DNA from: Agromyces subbeticus DSM 16689
GTDB lineage: Bacteria > Actinomycetota > Actinomycetes > Actinomycetales > Microbacteriaceae
Assembly (NCBI RefSeq): GCF_000421565.1
Contig: NZ_ATXG01000014.1
Location: 33,498 to 97,497, forward strand
Length of the DNA: 64,000 nucleotides
Direction: 5' to 3'
Positions 61,784 through 64,000 of this stretch are shown piece after piece (within the stretch, counting starts at the first letter, position 1; every line of letters begins with the position of its first letter). The notes under the pieces were generated by a model. The model was given only the letters and a program-made list of their open reading frames with translations. It was not told where the DNA came from and did no database searches. Both the position numbers and the translations under genes were made by a program.

Positions 61784-64000
61784 TTGCCCGCTCGCACCGT
61801 CGCGCGCCGCCCCGCGTCGCTCTTCCTCTCCTCTCGCCGCCGTCGCGGGGCCGCGACCCTGCTCGCGATCGTCTTGGCGGCGGCGATCGGTACCCAGCCA
61901 TCCGACTCGGCCTCCGCAGCTCCAGGAACCTCAGTCGTGGCCGGCATCGTCACCGGATCGGATGGGGAGCCCGCGGTCGGGCTGGAGGTGGGCCTCCGGA
62001 ACGACGATGGCAACCTCTGGTCGTCCGGCGTCCGCACCGACGAGTCCGGTGCATATCGCTTCGAGAATCTGCCAGCCAGCCGGTACGGGGTCTCCTTCAC
62101 GTGTTGGAACTCCTGCGTCGGCAACTACGTCGGGAAGAGCTGGCACGACATGCCGTGGTTCGATGTTGCTGAAGGGGAACGCGTCGACGTCGAGACGGAA
62201 CTGCAACTCGCCGGCGAGATCTCCGGTGTCGTTCGGGGAGATGATGGTGCAATCCTCGAGGGGATCCGCGTGCACATCGCGTCTGACACCGCGGGGGTAA
62301 CGCCACCTCACGACTCCGCCATCACCGACGCCGAGGGACGATACCGGTTCCGGAATCTCCCCGCGGCCGGATACCTACTCAGGTTCGCGCCGGACACGGC
62401 ATTCGCGCACGAGTACTTCGCCGAACACTGGAAGGACCAGGCCACGGCCGGCACGGCCGATGTCGTCCAGGTCACGGCAGGCGAGGTGGTCAGCGGAATC
62501 GATCCGGCTCTCGCTCCGACCGCGTGGATCTCGGGTCGAGTCGTCAACGAAGACGGGGTTCCGGCTGATTGGAACGCGGATGTCAACGTCTTTCTCTACC
62601 GGATCACGGATGCGGGAAGGTTCTGGGTCGACACCGCAGGTCTCGGCTCGTACCCCCTTGAACCCGGAGAGTTCCGATTCGACGGTCTCACCCCAGGGAC
62701 GTATGTGCTCTGGACGCGATCTCTGGGCTGGCGTGTCGGTGAGTGGTGGCACGACACTGCAGATCTGGCGTCGGCGGAGCGGATCGTAGTGGCAGCGGGC
62801 GACCGATTCGATGCGACGGTCGTCCTCGAGGGCGGTCCAGTGAGCCTCAAAGGCCCGACGGTGTCGGGAACTCCACGTGTCGGCGAGACGCTCACTGCCG
62901 CAGCCTCCTCTCCCACGCCAACCGCGACCATCGCCTACCAGTGGTTCGCGGACGACGTCCCGATCGACGGGGCAAATGCGTCGGCGTACGCACTTACGGC
63001 AGCGGAACTCGACGCCGGCATCGAGGTCGAGGTCGTGGCGTCCGCACCGGGGCGCATGACCCTCACGCGCCGATCGCGGATGACTTCCGACGTGCAGCCG
63101 GCTGTACTGACCTCCACGATCCCGCGCATCAGCGGCGAGCGGGTCGTAGGCTCCACGTTGACCGCCGACGTGGGCGATTGGTCCGACGGTACTGAGTTCG
63201 CCTACGAATGGCGCGCCAACGGCACCGCCATCTCGGGGGTGGATGATGCGCAGTTCGTGCTCACACCCGCTGAAGCCGGCAAGCAGATCTCGGTCGCGGT
63301 GACCGGATCGAAACCCGGATACGTATCGGTGTCGCACATTTCGCAGTGGGTCAACGTCACGTATGGTCCCGCCACGCTGACCACTCCCGTCATCAGCGGA
63401 ACGCTGCAGGTGGGTTCGACGCTGACGGCCTCCGCCTCGTCGACGACCCCTGGAGCGCAGTTCTCCTACACCTGGTACGCGAACGGCTCCCAGGTTCTCT
63501 TCGAGGATGAACCGACGATCGAGCTTCGAGAAGAACACCACGGAGCGGCGATATCGGTGCTCGTGCACGTTACCGCTCCCAACTACATCATGGTGCAGAA
63601 GATCTCGGGTACGACCGCACCCGTCGGCTCGGTCGGCCAAGCCGTCACGCGACTTGCGGGCCCCGACCGTTACGCCACCTCGGTGGCCATCTCGAAGTCG
63701 CAGTTCGGCCCCGGCGTACCCGTCGCGTTCATCGCCAGCAGCGCGAACTTCCCCGACGCCCTCGCCGGTGCACCCGCCGCCGGCATCAGCGGCGGCCCCA
63801 TGCTCCTGACCGACCCCAACGCCCTGCCCGACACCATCACAGCAGAACTCGAACGCCTCCAACCGGAACGCATCGTCATCCTCGGCGGCACCGGCACCAT
63901 CAGCGCCGACGTCGAAGCCCTGCTCGATGCCCTCCGACCCGGCGCGGTCACCCGGCTGGCCGGATCGGACCGCTATGCGACCTCCGTCGCCATCTCGAAG
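61784..64000 (+). CDS. Secreted Cna-B/Ig-like protein with CWB2 cell-wall-binding repeats, 3' end outside the window
   Basis: A TTG at 61784 with GGAG six bases upstream opens a frame still open at the right edge (739 codons). Residues 1-45 are a signal peptide with a twin-Arg-rich n-region, ending SASA-AP. Three Cna-B/carboxypeptidase-regulatory-like modules follow (about 50-105, 143-203, 247-310; each with a YRFENLP- or FRFDGLT-type turn). Then come three Ig-like modules (from about 358, 445 and 535; SGTPRVGETLTA, SGERVVGSTLTA, SGTLQVGSTLTA), and from about 620 CWB2 repeats (VTRLAGPDRYATSVAISK, repeated at the edge). It should be a cell-wall-attached adhesin or enzyme-less surface protein. 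Its codons look slightly more AT-rich than those of neighbours. Confidence 0.88.
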   Translation, partial: MPARTVARRPASLFLSSRRRRGAATLLAIVLAAAIGTQPSDSASAAPGTSVVAGIVTGSDGEPAVGLEVGLRNDDGNLWSSGVRTDESGAYRFENLPASRYGVSFTCWNSCVGNYVGKSWHDMPWFDVAEGERVDVETELQLAGEISGVVRGDDGAILEGIRVHIASDTAGVTPPHDSAITDAEGRYRFRNLPAAGYLLRFAPDTAFAHEYFAEHWKDQATAGTADVVQVTAGEVVSGIDPALAPTAWISGRVVNEDGVPADWNADVNVFLYRITDAGRFWVDTAGLGSYPLEPGEFRFDGLTPGTYVLWTRSLGWRVGEWWHDTADLASAERIVVAAGDRFDATVVLEGGPVSLKGPTVSGTPRVGETLTAAASSPTPTATIAYQWFADDVPIDGANASAYALTAAELDAGIEVEVVASAPGRMTLTRRSRMTSDVQPAVLTSTIPRISGERVVGSTLTADVGDWSDGTEFAYEWRANGTAISGVDDAQFVLTPAEAGKQISVAVTGSKPGYVSVSHISQWVNVTYGPATLTTPVISGTLQVGSTLTASASSTTPGAQFSYTWYANGSQVLFEDEPTIELREEHHGAAISVLVHVTAPNYIMVQKISGTTAPVGSVGQAVTRLAGPDRYATSVAISKSQFGPGVPVAFIASSANFPDALAGAPAAGISGGPMLLTDPNALPDTITAELERLQPERIVILGGTGTISADVEALLDALRPGAVTRLAGSDRYATSVAISK

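Overview
The window is high-GC DNA from an actinobacterium. Gene content and order (a Mycobacterium-like pcrA/uvrD1, sucCD, perM, purN, purH neighbourhood, sugar importers without their own ATPase, CWB2 cell-wall repeats, leaderless starts) point to Micrococcales. My best guess is a Microbacteriaceae member such as Agromyces, but no rRNA is present to confirm this. No tRNA, rRNA, CRISPR array, transposase or phage gene was recognised. Nearly all sequence is coding.

Region by region. 1-3.7 kb (minus strand): a truncated CMP-sugar synthetase/HAD phosphatase fusion, then folD and glyA behind a ZTP (pfl) riboswitch. 3.8-15.3 kb: an amino-sugar island with a secreted GH20 hexosaminidase lipoprotein, a VOC protein, a divergently transcribed ABC sugar importer, and a six-gene, tightly overlapped operon (AgaS-like SIS isomerase/deaminase, ROK kinase, tagatose-6-phosphate-type kinase, class II aldolase, DeoR repressor, N-acetylhexosamine-6-phosphate deacetylase). 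Together these match the N-acetylgalactosamine (Aga) pathway. 15.7-17.7 kb: an ECF sigma factor fused to an anti-sigma zinc finger, transmembrane segment(s) and an Ig-like domain, interrupted by an apparent one-base frameshift in a C6 tract. 17.7-19 kb: purU and a YrdB-type membrane protein. 19.1-27.0 kb (minus): a GlcNAc/chito-oligosaccharide operon (ROK repressor, binding protein, two permeases, NagZ-like GH3, ROK kinase, nagB). It lacks its own deacetylase and probably relies on the one in the neighbouring island.

27.2-32 kb: icd, a GNAT acetyltransferase, an alkyltransferase-like protein and a LuxR-type two-component system. 32-36 kb (minus): a heterodimeric ABC exporter preceded by a 27-codon upstream ORF and a terminator-like hairpin, an arrangement like the B. 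subtilis bmrB-bmrCD attenuator. 36.2-43.9 kb (plus): a four-gene FtsX/MacB-type ABC system. 43.9-46.3 kb: a membrane-fused dimethylargininase and a leucine/valine-type dehydrogenase. 46.4-59.5 kb: purH, purN, a PerM-like membrane protein, two more membrane proteins, sucD, sucC, DUF72, Nudix and FUSC proteins, and PcrA/UvrD helicase. 59.5-64 kb: a GDPD-family phosphodiesterase, a Bax1/YccA membrane protein and the 5' part of a secreted Cna-B/Ig-like/CWB2 surface protein.

The strongest window-wide signal is an 11-mer, CGGATGCCGCG. I counted it about 17 times on the plus strand and 14 on the minus strand. It sits in genes and, as inverted pairs, in terminator positions, much like DNA uptake sequences of Neisseria and Haemophilus. 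Other noteworthy signals are the uORF/attenuator, the C6 frameshift in the sigma fusion, an identical 15-bp element upstream of icd and sucCD, a near-perfect operator touching the start codon of the ROK regulator gene, and a family of TAGnCT-N6-8-start leaderless promoters.
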